Source of the DNA: Eriocheir sinensis
Lineage: Eukaryota; Arthropoda; Malacostraca; Decapoda; Varunidae
Length of the DNA: 64,000 nt
NCBI RefSeq assembly: GCF_024679095.1
Contig: NC_066513.1
Location: forward strand, 7,034,041 to 7,098,040
Reading direction: 5' to 3'
In this document: one piece after another, positions 24,744-35,734 of the stretch
Layout of the letters: every line of letters begins with the position of its first letter
How positions within the stretch are numbered: position 1 is the first letter of the stretch
Program-made: the position numbers and the translations under genes
Notes under the pieces: model-generated
The model's database searches: none
The model's input: the letters and a program-made list of their open reading frames with translations, nothing else
Told to the model about the DNA's origin: nothing

Positions 24744-27571
24744 ATAGACACCATATATCGCAACAAACTTGTAACATTGAACCAGCCAGTACCACCACCT
24801 CTATTACCAAGCCTAAAGATAACGTAAGAGTCCTTAGTTTCAATGCGCGTAGCCTAAGAAACAAGTTAGATGAACTGCGATGTCTTGCTCTGACAGAAAA
24901 CTTTGACGTAACTGCTATCACCAAAACATTTATCGACACCACATATATTGATTTAAGTTCCGAATACAACATAGATGGCTACAGACTCTTTAACAAAGAT
25001 CGTGTAAACCATAGAGGTGGTGGTGTTGCCCTTTTCGACAAAAGCTATTTGCAACCCACTGATAAAACACCAAGAAACAGTAACATTGAACATTTGTTCG
25101 TGCGAGTAAACATTGCAAAAGTCAATTTAAATATATCTGTCACCTACAGGCCTCCCGGGCAATCACTCCATGCCGATCTTGAAACGTACAACGTCTTAAG
25201 GCAGTCACTTAATAACAGCGATTCACTGATATTAGGAGACTTTAACCTCCCCCATATCAACTGGGCGACACTGTCGGGTACAGACGGTGAGTCACAAAGA
25301 ATGATCAAATTTTTAGAAGAAAATTATCCTGAACCAACTCGACAAAATAACATACTTGACCTTGTTATAACGACCCAAGATAACCTAGTCAGTAATGTCA
25401 CGGTAGGAGAACACCTCGGTTCCTGCGATCATAAATTAGTGCGCATCGACATTAGAGCTCAAACATCGGTGACTGAAAATAAAGTAAAGGTGCCCAATTT
25501 CAAAAGAGCCAACTTCGTAGAAATCCGACAAAAACTAATAGAAATGCAACTATCAGATGACGGTAATGTAGAGGACGCCTGGCTAAGCTTTAAAAATCAC
25601 TTACTCATTCAGCAGGACACATTTGTCCCCTTGTGCAAGAAGCGAATTAACACTAATAAAAGCCCACCTTGGTTTAATAGCGAAATTAAACACTCAGTCA
25701 AGGAGAGAAAATTGTTTTACGGATTAAAGAACAAAGCACGCCCGAAAACATTAGACTCTATAATGATGCCAGGCGACGAGTAAAAAGATTAGTACTTCAG
25801 GCAAAGCGTATATATGAAGAAACTATTGCAGCCAACTGTAAAAATAATCCGAAATCTTTCTTCAGTTACATAAACAACAGAAAGGCGATCAGAAGTGGAA
25901 TTGGACCCTTAACAAACAGCGACGGTGCACTAGTGACTGACAGCCAACACGTTGCAAACCTATTAAACAATTACTTTTCCTCGGTGTTTAATACTAACAG
26001 TCCTCCCACCACTACCACCAACACCAGTATTAATATAAATCCCGAGCATGCATTGCCTAACTTTGAAATAAAACCCGATGAAGTCCTTAAAGCCCTCCAA
26101 TCACTTAAAACAAACAAAAGTCCTGGACCTGACAAAGTAAATCCAACTCTGCTCAAAGAAACAAAGAGCGAAATACTCTCCTCCCTCACAACCGTATTCA
26201 ATATGTCCTTACGACAAGGCATCGTCCCTTCGGATTGGAAAAAGGCTAACGTGACTGATTTTTAAGAAAGGAGACAAAAAAGTACCAGGTAATTACAGGC
26301 CCATTAGTCTAACTTCGGTTGTAGGTAAGCTACTTGAGAGCATAATTAGAGACAAAATTGTGAGTTACCTTGAAAGCCACTCATTAATTGGGGACTCACA
26401 ACATGGCTTCCGTAACAAAAGATCCTGCCTATCAAACCTATTAACCTTTTATAACGACCTCTTCACTGTTTATGTCATAACCAAATCACTGGACGTAGTC
26501 TATCTTGATTTCCAGAAAGCATTTGATAAAGTTCCACATCATAAATTACTTTACAAATTAAAGCAAATAGGTATTGACGGTCAAGTAAACCAATGGATCG
26601 CGAATTGGTTGAGCAACAGACAACAAAGAGTGGTGATTGATGGATTTAACTTACAGTGGGCGCCGGTCACTAGTGGCGTCCCTCAGGGCTGGGTTCTTGG
26701 CCCAGTGCTCTTCATTATGTACATCAACGAAGTGGATGTTGGACTCAATAATCGCATTAGTAAATTTGCAGACGACACAAAGATTGGAAACTCGGTTGTC
26801 ACTGACGAAGACAGGCAAAGCTTCCAAGAGGATTTGCACAAAATTTCAGCTTGGTCGGATAAATGGGAGATGCCCTTTAAAGTAGACAAGTGCCAGGTAC
26901 TTCAAGTTGGAACAAGGAATAAGAAGTTCGATTACGAAATGCGCGGCGTTAAACTTAAAAGCGTTCAATGCGTCAAGGACTTGGGGGTCAAAATCGCGTC
27001 AAATCTCAAATTCTCACATCAATGCATCGATGCAGCAAATAAAGGGAACAGAATGTTGGGCTTCACTACAAGAAACTTTTTATTCAAGAATAAAGATGTA
27101 ATACTTCCGCTCTACAATAGTTTAGTCAGACCCCACTTGGAATATGCGGTACAGTTTTGGTCTCCCCACCATGCAAAGGACATTGTTAAATTAGGTGTTC
27201 AGCGTCGAACTGTGAAAATGATCCCTTCCTTGCACAACAAATCCTACGAAGAAAGGCTTTCCACCCTTAACATGTTCTCTCTTGAGAAACGTCGCCTCCG
27301 AGGAAAACTGATCGAATGTTTTAAAATACTTAATGGTTTCACGAATATAGACAGATCAACATTGTTTATGATCAATGACACTTTGCGCATGAGGAACAAT
27401 GGTGTAAAACTCAGATGTAGACAAGTAAATTCAGACTGCACCAAATTTTTCTTCTCCAACGTTGTAGTGCGAGAATGGAATAAGCTCCCACCATCAGTGG
27501 TCCAGTGTAACACGATTAACTCCTTCAAAAAGAAGGTCGACCGTCACTTCCTTCAACTTAATATCAACTAG
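24744..27571 (+). pseudogene. CR1-like ORF2 (endonuclease plus reverse transcriptase), copy C
   Basis: The frame opens without a clear ATG right after ORF1. Endonuclease blocks are VRVLSFNARSLRNK, VTAITKTFI, GGGVALF, VTYRPPG, GDFNLPHINW and SCDHKLVR. The catalytic glutamate of the usual ITET[WF] motif is lysine here. A frameshift near 25735 and another near 26257 break the linker. The RT block 26360-27571 is open: [37 protein letters not shown], and a long C-terminal domain ending HFLQLNIN. It would nick target DNA and prime reverse transcription, but this copy is dead. The 3' end (CTATGTAAAT) runs into (TC)n at about 27715. Confidence 0.85.
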
Positions 27572-27849
27572 AGTAGAAATGCAACGTTATGGAGCCTTCT
27601 GATTAATGTAAAATCACTTAGGTTTAAGGACAGACCACCTAGTCTGGACCATGGGGTCTGTGTGGTCTGATTTTCTATGTAAATCTATGTAAATATATGT
27701 ATCTATGTAAATCTCTCTCTCTGTTTCTCTCCACTGAATGAAGTGAATATTTATTTTTCGACAGAAACCTACCTCTTGTTTGATTTACATTGTTTTTGAT
27801 TTACGTGACCTCTTCAAGGACTCAATTCTCGCATAAATCGAGTTACCTG

Positions 27850-28087
27850 TATTGCGTAAAATAGCAATAAGGTATCAACATTGTACCATAACTGCAACCA
27901 GGTGTTCAGCTGATAAACATAAAAAAACAGGTCCTATCAGTGGAAGGGCTGGGTAGGTACCAGTAATAACAGTATCTGCTATACAACATAGTTACGGTAC
28001 CAGATTGCTCATTACCGGTGGAGATGAGTCCCACAAGTGCAGTATCAATATTCTTGATATTGACAGGTCATCATATATGCATAAGTA
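27850..28087. other. No gene recognised
   Basis: Short spacer between E2 and the next RT fragment. It includes a GGTACC-rich piece resembling the interior of E. Confidence 0.3.
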
Positions 28088-28554
28088 GGTATGTGACAAG
28101 ATCATCTCACAAAGTCTGGCACAAATCTTTGCTTTCTAAACTACCCTCCGATAGATTCTATCCCTCTCTCTGTACTTTCATTTCCAGTTTCTTTTCTGGG
28201 TGATCTATTTCTGCTGTGGTTGATGGTCACTGTTCTTCCCCTAAACATATCAAAACTGGTATCCTGCAGTGCTTTGTTCTATCTCCCACTCTCTTTCTGT
28301 TGTTCATCAATGATCTTCTTTCCAAAGCAAACTGTCCCATCCATTTGTATACTGATGGCTCCACTTTGCATTACTCAACATCATTTGGCAGTAGGCCCTC
28401 CCTACAGAAACTAAAAGACTCTAGGCTGAAGGCTGCAGAATGTTTAACCTCAGATCTTGATAGTATTTCTGAATGTGGCAGGAGGAACTTGGTGTCCTTC
28501 AATGCCTCAAAAACTAAATTTCTTCACCTGTCACTTGACACAATTTTCCTAATA
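28088..28554 (+). pseudogene. Non-LTR RT fragment H, part 1
   Basis: In-frame blocks include SWHKSLLSKLPSDRFYPSLC, ISAVVDGHCSSPK, LSPTLFLLFINDLLS, and LYTDGSTLHYSTS, with SFNASKTKFLHLSL at the end. The palm motif is YTDG where YADD is expected, so the catalytic pair is lost. The fragment stops at P1(c), which inserted at TA 28553-28554. What looks like a 3' part of the same family resumes at 39990. Confidence 0.75.
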
Positions 28555-28857
28555 CAGTACTCTCTCGAGTTTCACGCTATCCGAGTTATGCGATCCACAA
28601 GTTTCGCGGTTAGTCCTAAATTCGCGCATTATCACCCCGAATTTCGTGCTGCTTTGACAAATACGGGTCACGTCTACTTACCATCGGCGTCACGCACGCT
28701 ACCTGTAAAGGTAGTATCACATTGTGGCTATGACGAGAGAGAGAGAGAGAGAGAACCCGGGTCGTGTTGAAGCCGCGGTTCGCTCCCTCGTTCGAAGTAT
28801 AGCTAAACTCGAGGATCACGAAACTCGAGGTATTGAAAACACTGAAAAAGCGCTTAT

Positions 28858-29010
28858 TTGTTCCGACCCGTGGAGCCATGTGGCCTATGGCGCCGGTAGA
28901 CTATTTATCTGGGGCTGATGGTCATCCCCGAGCCCGTCATGGCGCAGGCAACTGTTTATAGTGGCACCATTATAATTGGCTCAAGCTGCCTCCCGGAGCT
29001 CACTTTTCTT
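28858..29010 (-). mobile_element. SINE 3' fragment carried inside P1(c)
   Basis: Minus-strand copy of the fragment seen at 19152-19312, at the same internal position of P1. Confidence 0.65.
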
Positions 29011-29200
29011 CCTCCTTTACTCCCTTGTTATCTCAAAATACGTACCTTGGAAAAAGGAAGAAAACAGGAAGAGAGAACGAGTCGTTTTAAAGCCACAGAT
29101 GAAGCCTCACAATTGGCTGAGCTCTGAAAACATGCTTGTAATTCGCTGGGAGTCCGATGACGTCATTGCCGGCGCTCACCCAATCAGCAGCCTCACTGCC

Positions 29201-29820
29201 TTAACCCTTTCATTGTTAAACGCTTGCAGCGGGCGTCAGGCGTATTTGCTGGTGGTGCTAAACGCTCGCTGCAAGCTCCACTCGCACTCAAATCTCCCGC
29301 GTATGAGAGTGTTCCAACACTAATTCTCACAACACAGGATTGCCAATTGAGTGGATTCTTCACTAAATTTGGTGGAAAATCATATCAGCCCAGCGCGGCA
29401 AATGTATGGACGAGTAACTGGTGGATGTTCTTGCCCAATATAGCGGCATTTTTGCATAGCTTCACCTATCACCTGACTGATTCTTTGACCAAATAGTTGT
29501 AAATATTGCAGTTGGCAATACTCCCTTGCCAGAATCTGAAGAAAAGATGTCCACAGTTCCTTCAATACGGCTGATCATCCCACACGCACTGACGTAAGTG
29601 TTAACATTCAACACTCCCTGAAAGTGCATGTACGATTGCAAGAGAGGCATACATAACCGACTCCTATAGATCTGGACCTCCAATTTCCAATGGTGTTTTT
29701 GGTTTTTAGCTGTGATGAATAGTTTTTGAGATACAAAGGTTAAAAGAGAATCCCCATTGGGCTCCCTGACTGCGCCTGAGGGGATAGTCGCATCCGCACC
29801 GCACGCAAGGAAATGGTTAA
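29201..29820. mobile_element. TTAA MITE M1, copy 3
   Basis: Starts TTAACCCTTTCATTGTTAAA and ends CAAGGAAATGGTTAA. Flanks CACTGCC and GGCAGTGTC join to the palindrome CTGCCTTAAGGCAG, which is intact in P1(b) at 34473-34486. That gives a clean empty site and a TTAA duplication. Confidence 0.9.
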
Positions 29821-30062
29821 GGCAGTGTCACACTGGCCATTTTCCTCTAACCGTTGTGGCTACTGGCAACACCCGTACGCCCATCCAGGAGCGAGTTGTC
29901 GGTTGTCCATGAGCTGGTGTCACACTGGGCCTTTTTCTTCCCATCGCGTTGGCGGCAGCTTGGGCAACCGGCAACTTTTCCAGGTGTGTGTGTCACACAT
30001 AAGGGGAAATTAGAAGGGTGTGGGGGGTGTGGTGGGGCAGAAGGGAGAGTCAGTTCATGTCA

Positions 30063-30090
30063 TGACACACACACACACACACACACACAC
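30063..30090. repeat. (AC)n at the 5' side of retrotransposon B'
   Basis: About 14 units, preceded by P1(c) sequence and followed by the truncated ORF1. Confidence 0.9.
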
Positions 30091-30122
30091 AGAGAGAGAG
30101 ATGGTGCAGAGTGGGAATGACA

Positions 30123-30668
30123 GAGCTTTATGGAGATTGTGGAGGAGCAGTTGGAGGAGAGGATGGCTGAGAAGGTGGCGAAGGTAATCAAAGAAAACGA
30201 GCACTGGTAAGAGGCACGGTTGAGAAAAAAAAGAATGTCATTGTGTTCGGGGTCAAGGAGGAGAAGACCCCAAACAAATCTGTGAGGGAAAACAACTTGA
30301 AAGATGTAGTGATTAAGATCATGAAGAGGGTACAAGAAGAGGGAAGAGGCCTGGTGAAAGAAATAGATGACTGTCATAGGATTGGCAAATACAATGGAGA
30401 AAAAGATAGACCAAGTAGGATTCGATTCAAGGCACAGAGCGAAGCACAAGAGGCCCTGTCAGGAGCTTGGAAGCTAGCGGGAGAAGACACCAAAATGATG
30501 TGGCTGAGGAAAGATCTGAATGAACAAGAGAGAGACAAGTTGAATGAACTTAGAGATGAGGTTCGTGATTTAAATGAGAAGAGATTGGAAGAAGAGAAGG
30601 AGTTTTTTTGGAGAGTAATGGATATGAAAGTGAGGAAGTGGTTCATGGTGACGAGAGAAAGGAGATAA
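30123..30668 (+). pseudogene. ORF1 of retrotransposon B' (5' truncated)
   Basis: Blocks are MEIVEEQLEERMAEKVAKVI, one stop near 30208, then KKKNVIVFGVKEEKT. A domain with IDDCHRIGKYN and RPSRIRFKAQSEAQEALSGA follows, ending with WFMVTRERR. This order (coiled coil, then a RNA-recognition-like domain with VIVFGV and RIRF strands, then a basic tail) matches ORF1p-type RNA-binding proteins. The open part is 30243-30668. It overlaps the ORF2 start by about 60 bases. Confidence 0.65.
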
Positions 30669-31915
30669 AAAATGTAACAGGAAAGGAAGAAGGATGGAAA
30701 GTGTCATATACGAATATCAATGGAATAGTGTCATCGTGGATAGAGTTAAACGACTATTTGAGAGACAAAGAACCTGATATTGTGGGGCTGACGGAAACCA
30801 AGTTGTGTGACCCAATTGAGGTGGTGGGGATTGGAGAAGGTGCATACAATATATGGAGGAGAGACAGAAAGAGAAAACAGGGAGGAGGTGTGATGTTGAT
30901 GGTAAGGAAAGGCATTAAGGTGGAGAAGGTGATTGAGGGTGAAGGCTTGGCAGAGGTACTGAAAGTGGAAACTGTGGGTGCTGAAGGAAGAAGGAGGCAG
31001 TATGTAGTAGGGTATGTGCCACCAAGAACCAATGCATGGAAGGCCTGAGAATATGAAGTAATGATACAAGACACAGTGAGTTGCTTGGATGGAATGTTAA
31101 GAGTGAGAGAATAATTTTGATGGGTGATTTTAATTGCAAAGAGGTAGAATAGGAGGATTGGCAGACACAGGGAACAGAAGAGTCGTGGGGAGGAAGACTC
31201 CTGCAACTGGCAATGGAACATGTGCTGACGCAATGGATTAAGGAACATACTGGATTCGGGAAAGAAGGAGAGGCATCGAGATTAGACCTGGTTTTTAGCA
31301 AAGAACCGGAAGTTCAGTACCCTCTCGAGTTTCGCACTTGCTTCATTCTGAAGGTATGGCGCTAAACTCGAGGTATTGAAATCCATGTAAAAGCGCTTAT
31401 TGGTTCCGACCCGTGTAAAATAATGACTTTTTCCGACTTTACTCCCTTGTTATCACAATTTTTTCAACTTTACTCCCTTCTTATCTCAAAATACTTACCT
31501 TGTTAATAGGCAGAAAATGGGAAGTAAGAACAGTTTGTTTTTATGCCACAGTTGAAGCCGGCTGCCCTACAATTGGCTGGCAGTTCTGTGAATACACGCT
31601 TGTGATCCACGTGGTGTCGTCTGCTAAAGTAAGGGCGGTCGCTCGCGGTCACCGGCCGTGGGACAGTTGGACAAACCTATATTTTTCTGGTAGTTTTCTG
31701 TGTGTTATGAAATATTCTGCTCACTCTTTCTGTTAAAAATCATGAAATCACTAATATCATGATTGACTATTCAATGTCTATTGAACATAAAGCACTGCCG
31801 CCGCGCAAAATAGCTCGCAGAGAGGTTCAACTTGCTTACTGTTTCCATATTTCCCTCAGAGCTCACAAAGATCACAAGCGGACAGACTAGAACAAAACCA
31901 GGCAAATTAATACTT

Positions 31916-32558
31916 TTAACCCTCTGAGTACCGCGCTATGGCAAGAAAACTAGTACACCCCATACCGCACTATGTGCAAAAATTTTTTCTTTCTTTCAAA
32001 ACACTCGAATCTATCCCAAAACCATAAAAAATGTTGTCATTCCCCTTTCCGTAGCTTAGAAGTGTACCCCCTTCATCTCACCCGCAGCCCCGCCCCACCC
32101 GTCCAGCCCCGCTCAGCCGAGAGCGAGTTCATGCGGCTGTGCCCGCCACTCTGTTTCAGTGCGGTTTTGTAGTTCCACACTTTTTACACTCAGTGCATCA
32201 TGGAACAATTATATTTCGAGAAATAAGACCGGTTTTGAAAATTATAAAATGACGATACGGTATCGTCACCCGTATGGGAAGCAACATTTTGTTTTTGGCA
32301 GAGGGTGGTAAGCTGTCCTGAACTTTTCCTTTGTTTTCACTATGTGGCGTATCCCATAGGATCACGAGAACCTGGGAGATGCTAGCCCAACTCTCTAGCT
32401 ATCACGTGATACCCGGCTGGTCTTCGGGGAACCAAAACTTTTCGCGAAATAAGACCGAGTGTAAGGGTAACTCAGTGACGATGTGGTATCGTCACCCGTA
32501 CTGGCGGTAACATCCAGTGGTGACGATACCGTATCGTCATCGGTACTCAGAGGGTTAA
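31916..32558. mobile_element. TTAA MITE with perfect 18-bp TIR
   Basis: Ends are TTAACCCTCTGAGTACCG and its exact inverse. It is nested in P1(a). The interior has several ACGATACCGTATCGTC-type palindromic motifs and no ORF of note. Confidence 0.85.
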
Positions 32559-32741
32559 TGCTGTGTATTCCCACAGCACGCATGCGTGGTGGACAGCAGA
32601 ATGACTAATTTCATCTGGGAGATATTTCTCGCAGCACCGGCCAGTGTAGTGGACCTTCTTCTTTTGACCTGTAACGCTTTGTATTGCTTCTTAGTTCCTC
32701 CTTCTCCACACTTTTATACTTCACAACATGCACTGAGGGCC

Positions 32742-32997
32742 GCTTTCACAGTCATTTTGTTTGTTTTGATCGTTACCAATGGCGGCGGTCGCCGCTCTAG
32801 TATTTCCACGTGAAACTGGCTGATGGGTAGTGGCGGCTGCGGGGTTAGCCTAGTCCCGCACTTACCACACACTCTCAACATCTCTCACTTCGTCTGCAGC
32901 CGCCACTACCCCATCGCCCAGTTTCACATGAAATAGTAAGCGGCGGGCGATAGCCGCCATTGGTAACGATCAAAACAAACAAAGTGACTGTGAAAGC
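32742..32997. repeat. 256-bp palindrome (foldback) in P1(a)
   Basis: The left arm is 32742-32840 and the right arm 32896-32997, with a 55-base loop. Outer arm sequences are GCTTTCACAGTCATTTTGTT and its near-exact complement, and inner arms CACTACCC-type. It may be a separate foldback element. Confidence 0.85.
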
Positions 32998-34727
32998 AAT
33001 AATATAACAGTGCACTTATACACTTCACCCTGAACTTAGGTGTTTTTGTCCTTTTTTTCCATGATTTTGCTTTTTTATGCCCTTTTGCAATTTTTCACTA
33101 TTACTTTTCACCGTCGCTGCCATGCATTACAGGTCAAAAGAAGAAGAAGAAGAAAAGGAAAACAACAACGGGAGATCTACAATTTTCATAGACTTGAGAA
33201 AAAAAAAATTTGGACTGTGGTTCCATAGCCACTGCTGTCGTCTGTTTGTTTACATACAGCCGTTCGGTACCAACGTACCCAGGCTCGTACTCACAACTGT
33301 TTTCCATTCATAAGGACAACCAACAACTCGCTCCCAGTTGGGCATACGGGCGACTGCGGTTGCCCATAGCCCCAATGATTGGACACCGCTTTTTAAGGCA
33401 GCACACATGACGGTGACGGTAGGTAGACGTGACCCATACATGTCAAAGCAACGCAAAACTCGTGGCGGTAATGCGCAAAAGTCGTAATGGTAAGAATTTA
33501 GGACTAAGCGCTAAACTCAAGGATCACGAAACTCGGATAGCGCGAAACTCGAGAGGGTACTGTAATAGAAAATATTAAAATAGATTACCCAATAGCAAAG
33601 AGTGACCATGCGATTGTGGAATTTGAAGTAAAAGAAAAGAGAATGATTGACCGAAACGAGGACCACTAAATAGGGAGAAGTAACTACTCTAAGGCAGACT
33701 TTGTTAAAATGAGAACTTTTTTTGAGAATGCAAATTGGAGTGGGCTGTACAAAGCCAGGAGTACGCAAGACACGTGGGAGGAGTTTTTAAAGCTGTACAA
33801 AGAAGCCGAGAATAGATATGTCCCAAAGGTAACCAAAAAGGATGTTGGTAAAAAGGAGTGGTTTAACAAAAGATGCGAGGCAGCTAGAAAAAGAAAGGAG
33901 GAAGCCTGGAAGGGATGGAGGAGACGAGGAAGAATCAACTCGTGGAACAATTTCAAACAAGCAAGGAATGAATATACAAAGATTAGAAGAGAAGAAAAAT
34001 GGAAATATGAAAAAGATAAACAGTACCCTCTCGAGTTTCGCGCTCGCTTCGTTCCGAAGGTATAGCGCTAAACTCAAGGATCGCGAAACTCGAGGTATTG
34101 AAAACATTGAAAAAGCACTTATCTGTTCTGACCCATGGATTTTTTTTTTCTACGTGTGGGCTATGGTACCGGTAGACTATCCATCTAGGCCTAATGGTCG
34201 GCCCCAAGCCCGTTATGGCGCAGGCAACTTTTTACAGTGGCGCCATTATAATTGGCTCATGCTGCCCCTCGGAGCTCACTTTTTTCCCTTCTTTACTCCT
34301 TTGTGATCTCTAAATATGTACCTTGGAAAAAGGAAGAAAACAGGAAGAGAGAACGGGTCGTTTTAAAGCCACAGATGAAGCCTTACGATTGGCTGAGCTC
34401 TGAAAACATGCTTGTGATTTGCAGGGAGTCCGATGACGTCATTGATGGCGCTCACCCGGTTAGTGGCCTCGCTGCCTTAAGGCAGTGTCACACTGGCCGT
34501 TTTCCTCTAACCGTTGTGGCTACTGGCAACGCCCGTGCACCCATCCGGGAATGAGTTGTCGGTTGTCCGTAACCTGGTGTCACACTGGGCCTTTTTCTTC
34601 CCACCGTGTTGGCGGCAGCTTGGGCAACCAGCAAATCCAACTTTTCCGGGTGTGCGTAACACACGGCCAAGGTCAGTTGCCTGTATCCACATCCATAACG
34701 TAAACAAAACACTTGCCCTGTATCAAT

Positions 34728-34982
34728 ATGGCGTCGTCTGCTAAAATAAGGGCTGCCGCGGCTTGTGCTGCCATTACCCAAGTTATGGACTTGTTGCATC
34801 AGTTAAATGGCAGGAAGAAGCTGTTGTGGGTGTGGCATGTCTGTAGGTCCTTCGTGCCAGTTCTCATTGTCACCACTGCGCGTGAGTGGCCAACCCACCC
34901 ATCTAGACTCCGACCACATAAACACGTGAATCGAGTAACAACAAAGACACACACACACACGCACACACCAGACTCATCATGA
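34728..34982 (+). pseudogene. Possible transposase N-terminal remnant in P1(b)
   Basis: From an ATG the frame gives MASSAKIRAAAACAAITQVM followed by DLLHQLNGRKKLLWVW. The Ala-rich helix followed by a basic aromatic patch recalls the start of HARBI1-like proteins, but this is only a resemblance. The frame ends in CA-repeat-derived residues. The first 20 or so bases are also present in the inverted arm. Confidence 0.25.
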
Positions 34983-35693
34983 ACCATGGCAGATGTTTCT
35001 CACATACAAAAATGGCTTCGCCATTTCCTTGAGTGTGTGAGAACTTACTTGGTGAGTGGTTCATACAAACCAAACATACCCAATGGCAAGAAGAGAGCAG
35101 TGTTACAGATGACTGCTCTCTTCTTGCCAAGAGCTAGGTTTGGTTCATGTGAGCCACTCACCAAATTACGTTCTAACACACTCAAGAAATGGTGAAGTCG
35201 TTTCAGTTTGTCAGAAACATCTGCAATGGTTCCTAATGAGTCTGGTGTGTGTGTGTGTGTGTGTGTGTGTTGTTATTCGATCCATGTGAGCAGACGACGC
35301 CATGTTGATACAGGGCGAGTGCTTTGTTTACGTTGTGGATGTGGATACGGGCAACCAACCTTGTCCATGTGTGACGCACACCTAGAAAAGTTGGAGTTGC
35401 TGGTTGCCCTAGCTGGCGCCAACTCGGTGGGAAGAAAAAAGCACTGTGTGACACCAGCTTACAGATAACCGTGAACTTGCTCCCGGTTGAGCGCACGGGC
35501 ATTGCCCGTAGCCTTATGATTGGACGAAAACCACTGTGACACCGCCTTAAGGCAGTGAAGCCGCTGATATGGTGAGCATCGGCGATGACATCATCGGACT
35601 CCTAGCGAATCACAAGTGTGTTTTCAGAACTGTCAGCCAATCGTAAGGCAGCCGCCTTCAACTGCAGCTTCAAAACGACCCGTTCTCTCTTCC

Positions 35694-35696
<3 letters not shown>

Positions 35697-35731
<35 letters not shown>
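35697..35731. repeat. (TC)n in P1(b)
   Basis: About 17 units. It corresponds in position to the tract that hosts copy D in P1(c). Confidence 0.9.

Positions 35732-35734
<3 letters not shown>

Larger units (their letters stand above)
22601..27849. mobile_element. TA-flanked MITE E2, split by retrotransposon copy C
   Basis: The left end is CAGGTAACTCTCGATTTACG after TA; the right end, inverted, is CAGGTAACTCGATTTATGCG before TA (27850-27851). The left arm 22601-23016 and right arm 27717-27849 match E1 in inverse orientation. The break falls precisely in the (TC)n that is intact in E1 (8151-8278). Confidence 0.85.
31315..33562 (+). mobile_element. TA-flanked TIR element P1(a)
   Basis: The left end is CAGTACCCTCTCGAGTTTCG; the right end, inverted, is the same 20 bases. 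The right flank is TA, and the left flank TT (mutated TA). Removing it and one TA restores the ORF2 frame (EPEV joined to IENIKIDY). It lacks the SINE seen in other P1 copies and contains a TTAA MITE and a large palindrome. Confidence 0.85.

Noticed and set aside
30754..31301. Minus-strand ORFs of 128-164 codons
   Set aside because: They are antisense to the endonuclease of B'; the plus-strand frame has the real motifs.
34477..35550. A separate TTAA-bounded element inside P1(b)
   Set aside because: TTAAGGCAGTGTCACA ends look like TIRs, but the inverted repeat continues well outside them on both sides, so they are not the true boundary.
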